In this document: one piece after another, positions 8,056 through 17,443 of the stretch | Position numbering within the stretch: position 1 is the first letter of the stretch | Layout: the number at the start of each line of letters is the position of its first letter | DNA from: Ignavibacteria bacterium | GTDB taxonomy: Bacteria; Bacteroidota; Ignavibacteria; Ignavibacteriales; SURF-24 | NCBI GenBank assembly: GCA_025612245.1 | Contig: JAAXKQ010000004.1 | Coordinates: 310,001-374,000 of the forward strand | Direction: 5' to 3' | Length of the DNA stretch: 64,000 bases | Program-made: the position numbers and the translations under genes | Notes under the pieces: generated by a model | The model's input: the letters and a program-made list of their open reading frames with translations, nothing else | What the model was told of the DNA's origin: nothing | The model's database searches: none

Positions 8056-9063
8056 ATGGACGTAAAAGAAAGTGTTCTGGAGCTGGTTGGTAATACTCCA
8101 CTGGTGAGAATAAAAAAGCTTGCACAAAACTTAAAGCCGCAGATACTGGCAAAAGTAGAGTTCTGTAACCCCGGCGGAAGCATCAAAGACCGCATTGGCA
8201 TTTCTCTAATTGAGGACGCCGAGGCACGCGGAATCATAAAGCCAGGGGGTGTAATTGTAGAGGCGACGAGCGGCAATACGGGAATCGGCCTTGCCCTGGC
8301 AGCAACCGTAAAAGGCTATAAGTTCGTCTTTGTAATGACGGACAAGGTCTGTTGCGAAAAGTCAAATTACCTGAAGGCACTCGGGGCTGAGGTTATTATT
8401 GTGCGCGACGGCTACGAAAGGGATGACCCTAACCATTATGTTAACGTGGCCAAAAGAATTGCCGCAAATACCCCGAATGCAATTTATATAAACCAGTACT
8501 CAAATCCCGCAAATCCGGAAGCCCACTACAGAACCACCGGTCCCGAAATCTGGAGACAGACGGACGGAAGGGTGACGCATTTTGTGGCCGCAATTGGTAC
8601 CGGCGGCACCATAAGCGGTACGGCCCGCTTCTTAAAGGAAAAAAATCCGCAAGTTAAAGTCATTGCAGCCGACCCCGTAGGCTCTGTATTTAAGGACTAT
8701 TTCGACCACGGACGCAAGACCGGGAGCGCTCCCTACCTAGTTGAAGCCATTGGGCAGAATTACATCCCGGAGAACGTAAAGTTCCAGTACATAGATGAAG
8801 TAGTTAATGTAACCGATCAGGATTCCTTTGATGCCGCAAGGCGCCTTACGCATGAAGAGGGGATATTCTGCGGCGGAAGCACGGGCACAATTTTCCATAC
8901 GGTTCTGAAGGTAGCAGAAAGGCTTGATGAGAATGCTGTAATTGTGTTCCCCGTTTGTGACACCGGGGAAAGATACCTTACAAAGTTCCATAATGACGAC
9001 TGGCTGAGGGAGAAACTGACCTCGGCTCAGGAGCATGAGACGGCCATTTCCGGGATCCTATAA
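8056..9063 (+). CDS. Cystathionine beta-synthase / cysteine synthase family PLP enzyme
   Basis: A fold-type II PLP enzyme that makes cystathionine from serine and homocysteine or cysteine from O-acetylserine. It shows the PLP lysine Lys44 (GGSIKDRIG), the substrate loop TSGNTG (71-76) and the phosphate cup GTGGT (181-185). Features nearer to CBS than CysK are the [16 protein letters not shown] region, [11 protein letters not shown] and [13 protein letters not shown]. At 335 residues it lacks C-terminal Bateman domains, as many bacterial CBS enzymes do. AGGAG lies upstream of ATG 8056. It follows sufSU by 69 bp, so the pair may couple cysteine formation to desulfuration. Whether it is CBS or CysK cannot be settled from motifs alone. 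Confidence 0.9.
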   Translation: MDVKESVLELVGNTPLVRIKKLAQNLKPQILAKVEFCNPGGSIKDRIGISLIEDAEARGIIKPGGVIVEATSGNTGIGLALAATVKGYKFVFVMTDKVCCEKSNYLKALGAEVIIVRDGYERDDPNHYVNVAKRIAANTPNAIYINQYSNPANPEAHYRTTGPEIWRQTDGRVTHFVAAIGTGGTISGTARFLKEKNPQVKVIAADPVGSVFKDYFDHGRKTGSAPYLVEAIGQNYIPENVKFQYIDEVVNVTDQDSFDAARRLTHEEGIFCGGSTGTIFHTVLKVAERLDENAVIVFPVCDTGERYLTKFHNDDWLREKLTSAQEHETAISGIL

Positions 9064-9167
9064 ATCCGGGGCTTTGCCGCGACCGGAATAAAAAACTGAA
9101 ATCCGGAAGGATAATGAAAAAGCAAGTAAAAATATTACCGATATGAAATAAATAAAAGAGGTTACTT

Positions 9168-11555
9168 ATGAGAGGTCCAGCTAAAATCTTAGTCTTGCTT
9201 ACGGCATTACTCATTCCATTATCTTTAAGGGCTCAGCTTAACGGAACGAAGACAATTGATCCGAACGGAAGCGGAGTTGACAACTACAGGACTTTCGGCG
9301 AAGCCATTCAGGCATTAAACGCCCAGGGCACCACCAGGGGGGTTACGTTCCTGGTTGCCTCTGGCACATTTAACGAGTCGAAGCCTCTAAGGATTGAAAT
9401 TCCCTTCAACAAGCCCACAAAAGATAACCAGGTGGTATTTAAGCCTGCCCCGGGGGCAAGCGTGGTGCTCAACGTATTCGGGCAGGACACTTCCATGTTT
9501 GCCATCAGGATCGGAAAGCCCGGTGAGACGACGGACTATGTTACAATTGACGGCTCAAACGGCAGCGCCACGAGGGATATGACAATAATAGCTTCCGACG
9601 CGAAATACGGCACCCAGCCCATAGATATCTATGGCGACTATATTACGCTCAAAAACTCCATCATTCAGGCCAAGGGAAAGGGGAACGTCTGGACGGATGA
9701 TGACATCGGTATACAGCTAAGAAATGCCGCACCTACGGCAAATAACTGCTTAATTGAGAACAACAAGGTGTCTTCTATCAATGCAATAATACTGGGCAAG
9801 GATACCCTGAACATACAGACGGGAAACGTCATACGCAATAACGAGGTGCACTTCTACCACAAGGGGATTTATGCCGGCAAGGTGTCGGACGTAGTAATTG
9901 AGGGTAACGAGATTGCGGGAGACCTTCAGGCAGCCTATCCCTTGCTCCCCGTTTACGGCATACGCGTGGGCACAAACCAGGGTAACTACGATGCCGTTTT
10001 TATCAGGAAAAACAACATCCGAAACCTTGGAACCAACAACGGCAAGACAGCCGGAAGACGCGTCAGGGGAATCCACATCGTGGGACCAGGCAACTTTACT
10101 ATTACCGGCAACAGGATACATGAACTTTTTAACGCCACTACAGACACAACAAACTTCCAGCCCGCGGTCTACGGAATACAGCTCGAAGGAGGAAACATTA
10201 ACTCGGTTTACAGGATTCACAACAACATGCTCTATGGTTTTAAGGACAGCGATAACATCAACGGCAGGCTGGGCACTATTGTTACTACCGGAATTGACGT
10301 GCCCACGGCAGGAATGGTTGAAGTCTATAATAATACGATATATATAGAAGAAACTGAAAGGGACTATCATGAAACGCAGTGCATTTATATAGGCCCCATG
10401 GCCCAGGCAAGCATGATAGACCTGAAGAATAACATCTTCTATAACGGGAACTCAAGTCCCAATGCAAAAAGCTGGTCTTTATACAGAACGCCTGCAATGA
10501 AGGGCAACATGATGAGCGATTTTAACCTGTTTTATGTGGATGGCCAACAGAACTCATTTGTTGCTTTCTGCGGCAAGGGTATCAGGGCGACAATTAAGGA
10601 CTGGACTTCAGTGACCTCCTGGGATCCGCATTCTATCAGCATGAACCCGGGCTTTAAGTCGCCTTCAGACGTTTCGATATCGTGGGACAGCTGGGTAGTC
10701 AACGGGCAGGGGATCCCGCATGGCACGGTTACAGAGGACATTGACGGCAACCTCCGTTCGACAAGTCTTGCAAGCGGCGGCTGCGACATCGGGGCGTCTG
10801 AATACTATCCGGCCGGTTATGCCTTAACGACAAGAAAGGGGCAGATAGGAAAAGACACGACCATGTTTTTTGGAGTTGACGGAAAGAAGGTTGCCGAAAT
10901 AATCTGGTCGGGCGAAAACCCGCTCTATCCCGATACAATCGTGCTTACCTATACTCCGGGTCAAAGGGCAATCCTTAATTCGGGGAATATTTCAAACAGG
11001 GGAATTGACCGCATGTATTCGTTCTCTTTCCCGGGCAACGGGGGCTGGGGCTGGACGGCAGAGGTGAAGCTGTTCTACAACAGCGGCACTGAGATCAGGG
11101 ACTACAACGAAATGAATCTTGTAGTAAACAAGAGGCCTTTGATGGGGGACGGCCTGTGGGACGTAGAAGCCTCCGGAATTGATACAGCACTGCACTGTGC
11201 GCGTTTTGTGACCTCTTCGTTGGGCACGTATACACTCGTTGACGGGACGCAGGGCCCTCTTCCGGTTGAAAAGGCGATATCCCTGCAGAGGCTCAGCTAC
11301 GCTCTGGAGCAGAACTATCCGAATCCTTTCAATCCTGTGACGAAAATAAGGTATTCAATCAGGGAGGACGGAAAAGTAAGGCTTACGCTCTTTAACAGTA
11401 TCGGTCAGGCGGTAAGGGTGCTCTTAGATGAAATGAAGACAAAAGGAAGCCATGAAATAATTCTCAATGCCGGGGAACTGCCAAGCGGCGTTTACTTCTA
11501 TGAGCTTCAGAGTGGCGGGTTTAAGGATACGAAAAAACTTGTTCTTTTGAAGTAG
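9168..11555 (+). CDS. Secreted right-handed beta-helix protein with T9SS sorting domain
   Basis: A 795-residue exported protein. Residues 1-23 are a signal peptide ending LSLRAQ. Residues 25-545 contain many short strand-turn repeats ending in asparagine ladders (ENNKVSS, RNNEVHF, RKNNIRNL, NNTIYIEE), typical of parallel beta-helix (pectate-lyase/polysaccharidase-like) folds. The last 80 residues start with NYPNPFNPVT at 716 and have the classic type A C-terminal sorting domain for type IX secretion (SGVYFYEL, KKLVLLK). It should cross the outer membrane and be released or anchored on the surface. No catalytic residues for a particular polysaccharide lyase were identified, so the substrate is unknown. 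ATG 9168 has AGAGG upstream. Confidence 0.9.
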   Translation: MRGPAKILVLLTALLIPLSLRAQLNGTKTIDPNGSGVDNYRTFGEAIQALNAQGTTRGVTFLVASGTFNESKPLRIEIPFNKPTKDNQVVFKPAPGASVVLNVFGQDTSMFAIRIGKPGETTDYVTIDGSNGSATRDMTIIASDAKYGTQPIDIYGDYITLKNSIIQAKGKGNVWTDDDIGIQLRNAAPTANNCLIENNKVSSINAIILGKDTLNIQTGNVIRNNEVHFYHKGIYAGKVSDVVIEGNEIAGDLQAAYPLLPVYGIRVGTNQGNYDAVFIRKNNIRNLGTNNGKTAGRRVRGIHIVGPGNFTITGNRIHELFNATTDTTNFQPAVYGIQLEGGNINSVYRIHNNMLYGFKDSDNINGRLGTIVTTGIDVPTAGMVEVYNNTIYIEETERDYHETQCIYIGPMAQASMIDLKNNIFYNGNSSPNAKSWSLYRTPAMKGNMMSDFNLFYVDGQQNSFVAFCGKGIRATIKDWTSVTSWDPHSISMNPGFKSPSDVSISWDSWVVNGQGIPHGTVTEDIDGNLRSTSLASGGCDIGASEYYPAGYALTTRKGQIGKDTTMFFGVDGKKVAEIIWSGENPLYPDTIVLTYTPGQRAILNSGNISNRGIDRMYSFSFPGNGGWGWTAEVKLFYNSGTEIRDYNEMNLVVNKRPLMGDGLWDVEASGIDTALHCARFVTSSLGTYTLVDGTQGPLPVEKAISLQRLSYALEQNYPNPFNPVTKIRYSIREDGKVRLTLFNSIGQAVRVLLDEMKTKGSHEIILNAGELPSGVYFYELQSGGFKDTKKLVLLK

Positions 11556-11574
11556 TTATTGGTTGAATATATAA

Positions 11575-11626
11575 AGAGAAGGCGCTTTTGTTTTTTTTCT
11601 TAGGGGGAAAAGCTGCCTTCTCTTTT
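11575..11626 (+). terminator. Terminator after the beta-helix gene
   Basis: A long stem AGAGAAGGC(-)GCTTTT (11575-11589) with AAAAGCTGCCTTCTCT (11608-11623), one bulged base, an 18-nt T-rich loop and TTTT after the stem. It begins 19 bp after the stop codon. Confidence 0.7.
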
Positions 11627-11805
11627 CCGGGGGAAAAAACAGCAAAAAATGTGCTCTGCCTACAATGCGCTCTGGTTTCATCTGCCGGTTTTTATAATTC
11701 AGGGCTGAATATGATGAGAATGAAGTATGGATTTGATGAGGTATGATTTTGAACGTGTGAGAGTTTGCTATGATGGCTTAGAATGATAACAGAGGCTGGG
11801 GCAAT

Positions 11806-13461
11806 ATGAATCTCTTATTTGTATTTATAATATGTCTGGTATTCACTGTTTTTACGACTCCATTTTTGATACGGTATTTGACCAGGATCAAGGTAGTTGA
11901 TCTTCCCGGAAACAGGAGAATCCATACTGCAATAATACCGCGAATGGGAGGGCTGCTGGTTTACCTTTCGGCTGCACTTTCCGTTGTATTCCTTTCGGAC
12001 GAGCTCGACTCAATAAGGCTTTTGATGGTTTCGGCAAATATCATCTTGATGATAGGCTTCTTCGATGACATACTTGGGCTTAGCTATATGCTGAAGATCT
12101 GGGGGCAGTTTATTGCATGCATACTGATTCTCATTTACCTCGATCAGCAATATGCACAGTTCATTTGCTGCGGGCTCATCATACCGCACCCGCTGGATTA
12201 TATAATACTGATCGTTTTTATTGTCGGCGGCATTAATGCCATTAACTTTATGGACGGGATTGACGGCCTTGTAAGCAGCTTCTCAATTCTGGTCTTTGCG
12301 GTCATACTGTCGCTTTCGGTCCTTTGGGGCTCAAAGCTTTTGATATTACTGACAGTAAGCCTGATAGGAAGCCTTTTGGGGTTTCTTAGGTACAACAGGT
12401 TCCCGGCAAAAATATTCCTTGGCGATACGGGTTCACTCATACTGGGCTTTTTCCTGATCGTGGCCTCTCTTTTAATCACCGTAAAGATCAACGGCGGCGT
12501 GCTCGATCTGACATTTCCGGCAATTCTGCTTGCGGTGCCGTTAACGGATGCAATAAGGGTAATTATTGGCAGAATCATCAGGAAAAAAAGTCCGTTCCTA
12601 CCCGATAAAACGCACCTGCATCACATGATTCTTGAAGCAACTGGTTCGCAGAGGCTTACGGTTGCAATAATATGGATTTATGCAGCCATGCTGGTCTTTG
12701 TGGCGGCCTTTTATCTGAAAGGTCCTCACTTAATCCCGCTGATAATTTCGGGAATACTGGTGCTGGTTCTCCTGTGTGCAGAGCCGGTAATCTCGTGGCT
12801 TAACAGCTACAGGCGCATGATCTTTACAAAGCAGTTCTGGCTGGTGCCCTGGAACAGGAATATTGAAACAATACAGAAATCATTTATATACCTGACTTCA
12901 CTGGCTTTGCTGCTGATCCTGATACTTTCAATGCCTGAACATAATTCGGTTGAAAGCAGCATACTCTGGGGACTTCTTATAACCGGAATTGCGTTCTTTT
13001 TTATTGCCACCAGGAATAAGAACATATACAAGGGTGTAGATGACGTATTTATATTTATGAATATTGCCGCATTCTTTACCATTACAAACCTGAACCATAC
13101 GCTTCAAAGCGAGGTATTTGCAGGCAACGTGAGTCTGAACATTATTTCAGAGATAAGCTATTATATACTGACCTTTATCATAATGATATTTCTCATAGCC
13201 GACGGCACGGCTTTTCCCTTGAAGAAGTTCAAAGTCAGTGACGTTGACTATGCGCTTTTAATTTTTATTCTCCTGACCTTTTTTGCCGATTACATTATTC
13301 CGTCGCATATAGACAGGGGCTTTAAGATGTTCATACTGGAAGCGCTGGTCATATATTTATGGTACAAGCTGGTAGTCTCCTTCAGGGAGGAAATCGGGAG
13401 TCATCTTTTCTATATGTCCTTTGCCCTGTCGTTTGCAATAGTAGTAAGGCTATTTATATAA
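11806..13461 (+). CDS. WecA/MraY-family glycosyl-1-phosphate transferase with extra membrane half
   Basis: An integral membrane transferase that moves a sugar-1-phosphate (commonly GlcNAc-1-P) from UDP-sugar to a polyprenyl phosphate, starting surface glycan synthesis. The first ~330 residues carry the family motifs: RRIHTAIIPRMGG (38-49), GFFDD (Asp87, Asp88), NFMDGIDG (147-154), FLGDTGS (204-210) and the HLHH motif (270-273). These fit WecA/TagO better than MraY. The remaining ~220 residues form six or so further hydrophobic helices that typical WecA lacks, and their role is unknown. The gene stands alone, 250 bp after the beta-helix gene, and converges on the lipoprotein gene. Substrate assignment is family-level only. 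Confidence 0.9.
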   Translation: MNLLFVFIICLVFTVFTTPFLIRYLTRIKVVDLPGNRRIHTAIIPRMGGLLVYLSAALSVVFLSDELDSIRLLMVSANIILMIGFFDDILGLSYMLKIWGQFIACILILIYLDQQYAQFICCGLIIPHPLDYIILIVFIVGGINAINFMDGIDGLVSSFSILVFAVILSLSVLWGSKLLILLTVSLIGSLLGFLRYNRFPAKIFLGDTGSLILGFFLIVASLLITVKINGGVLDLTFPAILLAVPLTDAIRVIIGRIIRKKSPFLPDKTHLHHMILEATGSQRLTVAIIWIYAAMLVFVAAFYLKGPHLIPLIISGILVLVLLCAEPVISWLNSYRRMIFTKQFWLVPWNRNIETIQKSFIYLTSLALLLILILSMPEHNSVESSILWGLLITGIAFFFIATRNKNIYKGVDDVFIFMNIAAFFTITNLNHTLQSEVFAGNVSLNIISEISYYILTFIIMIFLIADGTAFPLKKFKVSDVDYALLIFILLTFFADYIIPSHIDRGFKMFILEALVIYLWYKLVVSFREEIGSHLFYMSFALSFAIVVRLFI

Positions 13462-13478
13462 AACGGAAATGAGCACGG

Positions 13479-13509
13479 GCCTGCAGGAATTTATGACTGC
13501 AGGCTTTTT
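13479..13509 (+). terminator. Terminator between convergent genes
   Basis: A perfect 8-bp stem GCCTGCAG (13479-13486) with CTGCAGGC (13497-13504), a 10-nt loop and then TTTTT. It lies 18 bp after the wecA-like stop and just beyond the stop of the convergent lipoprotein gene. Confidence 0.85.
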
Positions 13510-13517
13510 GAAAAATA

Positions 13518-14444
13518 CTAATACCAGCAAATCTGGTTGTTGGAGCTAGGGTAGCCATAGTTTTCGGAATGAACCCAATAGCTGGTTTTATCATTTACTT
13601 CCGTTGTAGCCGAAGAAGAAACCACACCAATTGTTCCACACGTTAGATAACCGTCAAAGGCAATGTATTTCCCGTCGGGTGACCATGATGGAAAGTATTC
13701 TTCCGAATTCCCTTTTGTAATCTGTAGCTCCCCTGTGCCGTCGAGGTTAATCTTCCAGACATGCTTATCCATAATAAATGCAACCTGTTTCCCATCCGGG
13801 CTCACCGAAGGCATTAAGGGTTCAGTAAATCCGGGGTCTATGCGGCTTGTGTTTTTAAGAGACTTGTCCGTGATGTATAGCCCCCCGGCATTTGTCGTTC
13901 GGGGTTTAAGGGCCAATTCATAGGAACCGGACATGACCAGTCTTCCGTCGGGAGTCCATGAAGGGTTAAACAAGTCGTGGAATTCCGCAACCTTTGTGCC
14001 GTCAAGTTTATAAACAAAAGTGCCGGGCAGAACGCCGTTTGAAGAGTTTATGTTTGTAAAGGCAATATAGTTGCCGTCCCTGGAAGCCTGAAGTGAAATC
14101 AGGAGCATATCGGCATTTCTAAGGAAACTGTTTTGTTCAGAGCCGTCAGCGCTGGCAATTGAAATTGAAACGTTGGAAGAAACAAATACAATCTTCCCGT
14201 CGGGCAGGAGGGAAGGATAATGTCCATCCATAAGTTTAGTGTCAGTCATGGTTGAAAAGTCGAACTGGTGAATCCCGCTCAGGTCCCACTCGTAAAGGAG
14301 TTTCCCGCTCAAGGGTTTTTGCTGTTCTTCGGGGTTAACGGAAGAATCTTTTTTACTGCACCCGGCGAAAGTAAAAAACAGTAATATGAAGGTGACGGTA
14401 AAAATGCATGAAGTGCATCGAAAAGTCTTTAAGCGTTCTTTCAT
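13518..14444 (-). CDS. TolB-like beta-propeller lipoprotein
   Basis: A 308-residue lipoprotein with a signal peptide and lipobox TFAGC (Cys29). The rest contains repeated WD40-like PD40 blades with the recognisable WSPDGKYIAF, VSPDGKQVAF, LLPDGKIVFV and WTPDGRLVM motifs, as in TolB and DPP4-type propellers. It should sit in the periplasm, anchored to the inner or outer membrane, and bind a protein or ligand. There is no peptidase domain. A longer frame reaches 14498, but GGAG lies at a good distance before the ATG at 14444, which also places the signal peptide correctly. The gene stands alone with unknown partner, and the C-terminus ends abruptly in NQICWY. Confidence 0.85.
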   Translation of the reverse strand: MKERLKTFRCTSCIFTVTFILLFFTFAGCSKKDSSVNPEEQQKPLSGKLLYEWDLSGIHQFDFSTMTDTKLMDGHYPSLLPDGKIVFVSSNVSISIASADGSEQNSFLRNADMLLISLQASRDGNYIAFTNINSSNGVLPGTFVYKLDGTKVAEFHDLFNPSWTPDGRLVMSGSYELALKPRTTNAGGLYITDKSLKNTSRIDPGFTEPLMPSVSPDGKQVAFIMDKHVWKINLDGTGELQITKGNSEEYFPSWSPDGKYIAFDGYLTCGTIGVVSSSATTEVNDKTSYWVHSENYGYPSSNNQICWY

Positions 14445-14695
14445 TAAGTACTCCAGGAATATGTGGCAGGAATTATTTCCGGCATTAAAAACTAACACCT
14501 GAAAGAAATAAATTCAATATTTTGGGGCCGAATTTATTATTATTTTTTAAGTCCCCGTTTTTTTAGCCGTTCATAGGCGATCTGTGCCGTACAACTCACT
14601 CTGGACCCACTCGACACTATTTTGAAACCAGGAGGCCTCTTGATTCGTCTATTCTTATATAAAATGAGCCATTCTGCATAAACCACGGGTAAAAC

Positions 14696-16939
14696 ATGAA
14701 AAATTCCAAATTTTATATTATCGCTCTGATGTCCGTTTCTTTCATCTCGCTTGAGATAGTATGGACGCGCATATTCTCGGCGGAGTTTTATTATACCTTT
14801 GCATTCCTGATTCTATCCTTATCCATTCTGGGGCTGGGACTTGGGGCTTTAGCGCTGCGGCTTTCGGGGCCAGTTTTCAGGGGGAAGAATGCTTCGGGAA
14901 TTCTTCTACTTATAACCGCATTGCTGGCACTCCTTGGGCCATCGGTTGTACTTAACCTTAAGCTCGATTTCTCGCGCCTTTTTACCAGCGGCGAAATGAT
15001 TTGGAAATTTATACTGACCGTACTGCTCCTCAGCTCAACGTTTTTCTCTGGCGGCATTGCACTGGCAAAGCTATTTCGGGATAATGTAGACGACATGCCG
15101 AGGCTTTATATGTCGGACCTCATAGGGGCGGGATCGGGAGCGCTATTGGCAATTGTTCTTATGAATATTTTCAGTACTCCCTGGGCATCATTTTTAATAT
15201 GCCTCCCTCTCATTGCGTCTTCTTTCCTGGCGCTTGAAAAGCCGTACCGTTACGCTAACCTGGTGCCTTTGGTTTTAATGTTCGTAATGATCAGTTACTC
15301 ACACTCGCTGCTTAATCCTCCGCGCAAGGAAAGGGCGCCTGTAATATACCAGCACTGGGATGCCATGGCAAAGCTCAAGGTTTACAGCTACGGCAAGGAA
15401 GCGCGCGGAATTAACATAGACAATATGGCCAATACACCGGTGCAGCATTTTGACGGCAACTGGAACCGTCCCGATTCAATGAAATTCGACTTCGGCCTTT
15501 TCAGCCTTAAGAATTTCATCAGGAAAGGGTGCAACTGCACGGTCCTTTCCCTTGGAGCCGGAGGGGGCGGGGAGGTACTGCAGGCTCTTCAGGAAGGGGC
15601 AAAGGAGATCCATGCCGTCGAAGTAAATCCGAAGATCAACAGGTTGCTCATGGACGGGGAACTGGCGCAGTTTTCAGGCAACATCTACAGGGATTCCCGC
15701 GTAAAGGTTGTTACTGAAGACGGGAGGAGCTACGTAAGGAAGTTTGAGAACAAGTTCGACCTTATTACCTCCTTCAGCTCAAACACCTTTGCAGCACTGG
15801 CCTCGGGCTCCTTTGCGCTTGCTGAGAATTATCTTTTTACTACAGAGGCCTTTGAGGATTATTATAAGGCGCTCACCGAAAAGGGCATCTTCTACATGGA
15901 GCACCAGATGTACATGCCCAAGGTTGTTGGCGAGGTCATAGATGCCCTGAACAGGCTCGGGGTTGAAAACCCTCAAAGACACATTGCCGTATATGACCTG
16001 CCCAAATACCACAGGAATCTTTTAATACTTTCCAGGCAGCCATTAACAAAAAGCTTTATTGACACTGCCGTAGTAAAGCTGGACAAGGAGAATTATCCTT
16101 TTATCAGGCTTCTTTACCCCGCCTGCGATTCCACCAGGGGCAATCTTATAGACAAGATCGTATGCAAGGGGTGGAAATCCGAGGCCTTCAGGACGCAGAT
16201 TGACATAAGTCCCTGCAGCGACGACAGGCCCTACATTGCGCAGCTTGGTCTCTGGAGGAACGTGGACTTCGGTAAAATTAAAGAAATATCGCCTTATGAA
16301 TTCAGGGGCTTCCCGATCTCAAAGCTGATTATTTTAACAATACTTCTGATTATATGCCTGCTGGTTCTTCCTTTAATGCTGCTGCCTTACCTGAAGAAAA
16401 GTGAAAAGCTGAAAATGGCTCCCTGGCTTTATTTCTTTGCCATTGGGGCGGCTTTTATGATAGTGGAAGTTGTGCTGATTCAAAGATACACGCTTTTTAT
16501 CGGCGCTTCCTCGTACAGCTTTGTTGTAATACTTTTGACACTTCTTTTAAGTTCGGGCATCGGGAGCAGGTTCTCTGCGCGCTTTAACGACCGCATTCCT
16601 TTTTACGGCATACTGGCTCTTCTTTTGCTCGAAATAGTTTTATTCAGGCCTTTTACCGGTCTACTTACCGGCCTGAGCCTGATGCCAAGAGTAGTTATTT
16701 CAATGGCACTTATTGCGCCACTGGGCTTTTTCATGGGAATGCCTTTCCCGAAGGCGGCACAGAAGGTTGGAGAGCTGATTGACTGGGGTTTTGCCGTAAA
16801 CGGCGTGGCTTCTGTTATAGGTTCAACTGCAATAATTCTCATTACAATAAATTTCGGCTTTACGGTGGCGCTCATTCTTGGCGCGCTGCTTTATTTCTCG
16901 GCATACCTGCTTATGAATAAGGCAAAAAACTGGCAGTAA
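14696..16939 (+). CDS. Multi-pass membrane protein with spermidine-synthase-like methyltransferase-fold domain
   Basis: 747 residues in three parts. Residues 8-205 hold about six or seven membrane helices. Residues 215-520 are a soluble domain of the spermidine synthase (SpeE)/SAM-dependent methyltransferase fold with the nucleotide loop SLGAGGGGE (285-293), the acidic VEVNP strand end (308-312) and VTEDGRSY. Residues 540-745 hold further membrane helices. Proteins of this architecture are often annotated as membrane-fused spermidine synthases, but their true products are largely unknown. The helices resemble transporter-type bundles with small-residue motifs (GLGLGALALR, GFFMGMPFP). It is not in an evident operon, and a good terminator follows at 17018. 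Polyamine synthesis is possible but not shown. Confidence 0.85.
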   Translation: MKNSKFYIIALMSVSFISLEIVWTRIFSAEFYYTFAFLILSLSILGLGLGALALRLSGPVFRGKNASGILLLITALLALLGPSVVLNLKLDFSRLFTSGEMIWKFILTVLLLSSTFFSGGIALAKLFRDNVDDMPRLYMSDLIGAGSGALLAIVLMNIFSTPWASFLICLPLIASSFLALEKPYRYANLVPLVLMFVMISYSHSLLNPPRKERAPVIYQHWDAMAKLKVYSYGKEARGINIDNMANTPVQHFDGNWNRPDSMKFDFGLFSLKNFIRKGCNCTVLSLGAGGGGEVLQALQEGAKEIHAVEVNPKINRLLMDGELAQFSGNIYRDSRVKVVTEDGRSYVRKFENKFDLITSFSSNTFAALASGSFALAENYLFTTEAFEDYYKALTEKGIFYMEHQMYMPKVVGEVIDALNRLGVENPQRHIAVYDLPKYHRNLLILSRQPLTKSFIDTAVVKLDKENYPFIRLLYPACDSTRGNLIDKIVCKGWKSEAFRTQIDISPCSDDRPYIAQLGLWRNVDFGKIKEISPYEFRGFPISKLIILTILLIICLLVLPLMLLPYLKKSEKLKMAPWLYFFAIGAAFMIVEVVLIQRYTLFIGASSYSFVVILLTLLLSSGIGSRFSARFNDRIPFYGILALLLLEIVLFRPFTGLLTGLSLMPRVVISMALIAPLGFFMGMPFPKAAQKVGELIDWGFAVNGVASVIGSTAIILITINFGFTVALILGALLYFSAYLLMNKAKNWQ

Positions 16940-17017
16940 GGAGGTTTCTTTTGGCGGTGATTTTGCACAGTTAAAGTGTAAAAGAATTTTTCCCAGCATA
17001 CCTCAATCCCTGAATAG

Positions 17018-17048
17018 CCCCTCTTTCCCAGGCGAAGGAGGGGTTTTT
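17018..17048 (+). terminator. Terminator after the SpeE-like gene
   Basis: A 10-bp stem CCCCTCTTTC (17018-17027) with GAAGGAGGGG (17034-17043), including one G-U pair, a 6-nt loop and TTTTT. It separates the membrane protein gene from the riboswitch unit. Confidence 0.85.
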
Positions 17049-17058
17049 ATTTCATGTG

Positions 17059-17086
17059 TTTGGAAAGAAGGGAAATATTTTATAAT
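17059..17086 (+). promoter_or_regulatory. Candidate promoter of the B12 riboswitch transcript
   Basis: TTTGGA (17059-17064), 16 bp, TATAAT (17081-17086). It lies about 20 bp before the conserved start of the riboswitch. The -10 is perfect and the -35 is weak. Confidence 0.5.
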
Positions 17087-17107
17087 TTATTCTAGTAAGT
17101 TTATAAC

Positions 17108-17325
17108 GTTACGGTGTCCCGCTTATCGGGAAGAATAGGGAAACCGGTGAAAATCCGGTGCTGCCCCGCAACTGTAATTGGCGTGATAACATGCAGTAAT
17201 ATGCCACTGTTTTTCTGATTTTGAAAATCCCATTTTCAGGATCAATAACCGGGAAGGTGCTGTATGTAGCCTGAGCCAGGAGACCTGCCGTAGCTGCTAA
17301 TTATTCTGCCTTCGTGGGACAAGGT
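17108..17325 (+). promoter_or_regulatory. Cobalamin riboswitch
   Basis: The conserved cobalamin aptamer elements occur in order: GGGAA and CCGGTGAAAATCCGGTG (about 17139-17160), CTGCCCCGCAACTGTAA (17161-17177), and the B12 box GAGCCAGGAGACCTGCC (17273-17289). The stem insert between core and box is variable, as in the family. The aptamer precedes a BtuB-type receptor gene, the classic target, which B12 or adenosylcobalamin binding represses. Between the aptamer and the gene are two pyrimidine tracts, CCTTTTC (17353-17359) and AGTTACTTTTC (17378-17388). Both are complementary to the ribosome site region GAAAAGGAGTAACT (17427-17440), which suggests translational control. Confidence 0.95.
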
Positions 17326-17443
17326 GAGATAATGATCAACTGTGTTAACATACCTTTTCTTCAAAACCGTATTACATAGTTACTTTTCTCTTTCCACGCA
17401 AGGTTACAACCTTTAATTCTTTATTCGAAAAGGAGTAACTTTC

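Noticed and set aside
9750-10370. A 206-residue minus-strand frame inside the beta-helix gene
   Set aside because: The sense frame has a signal peptide, repeats and a sorting domain. The antisense frame lacks any family feature.
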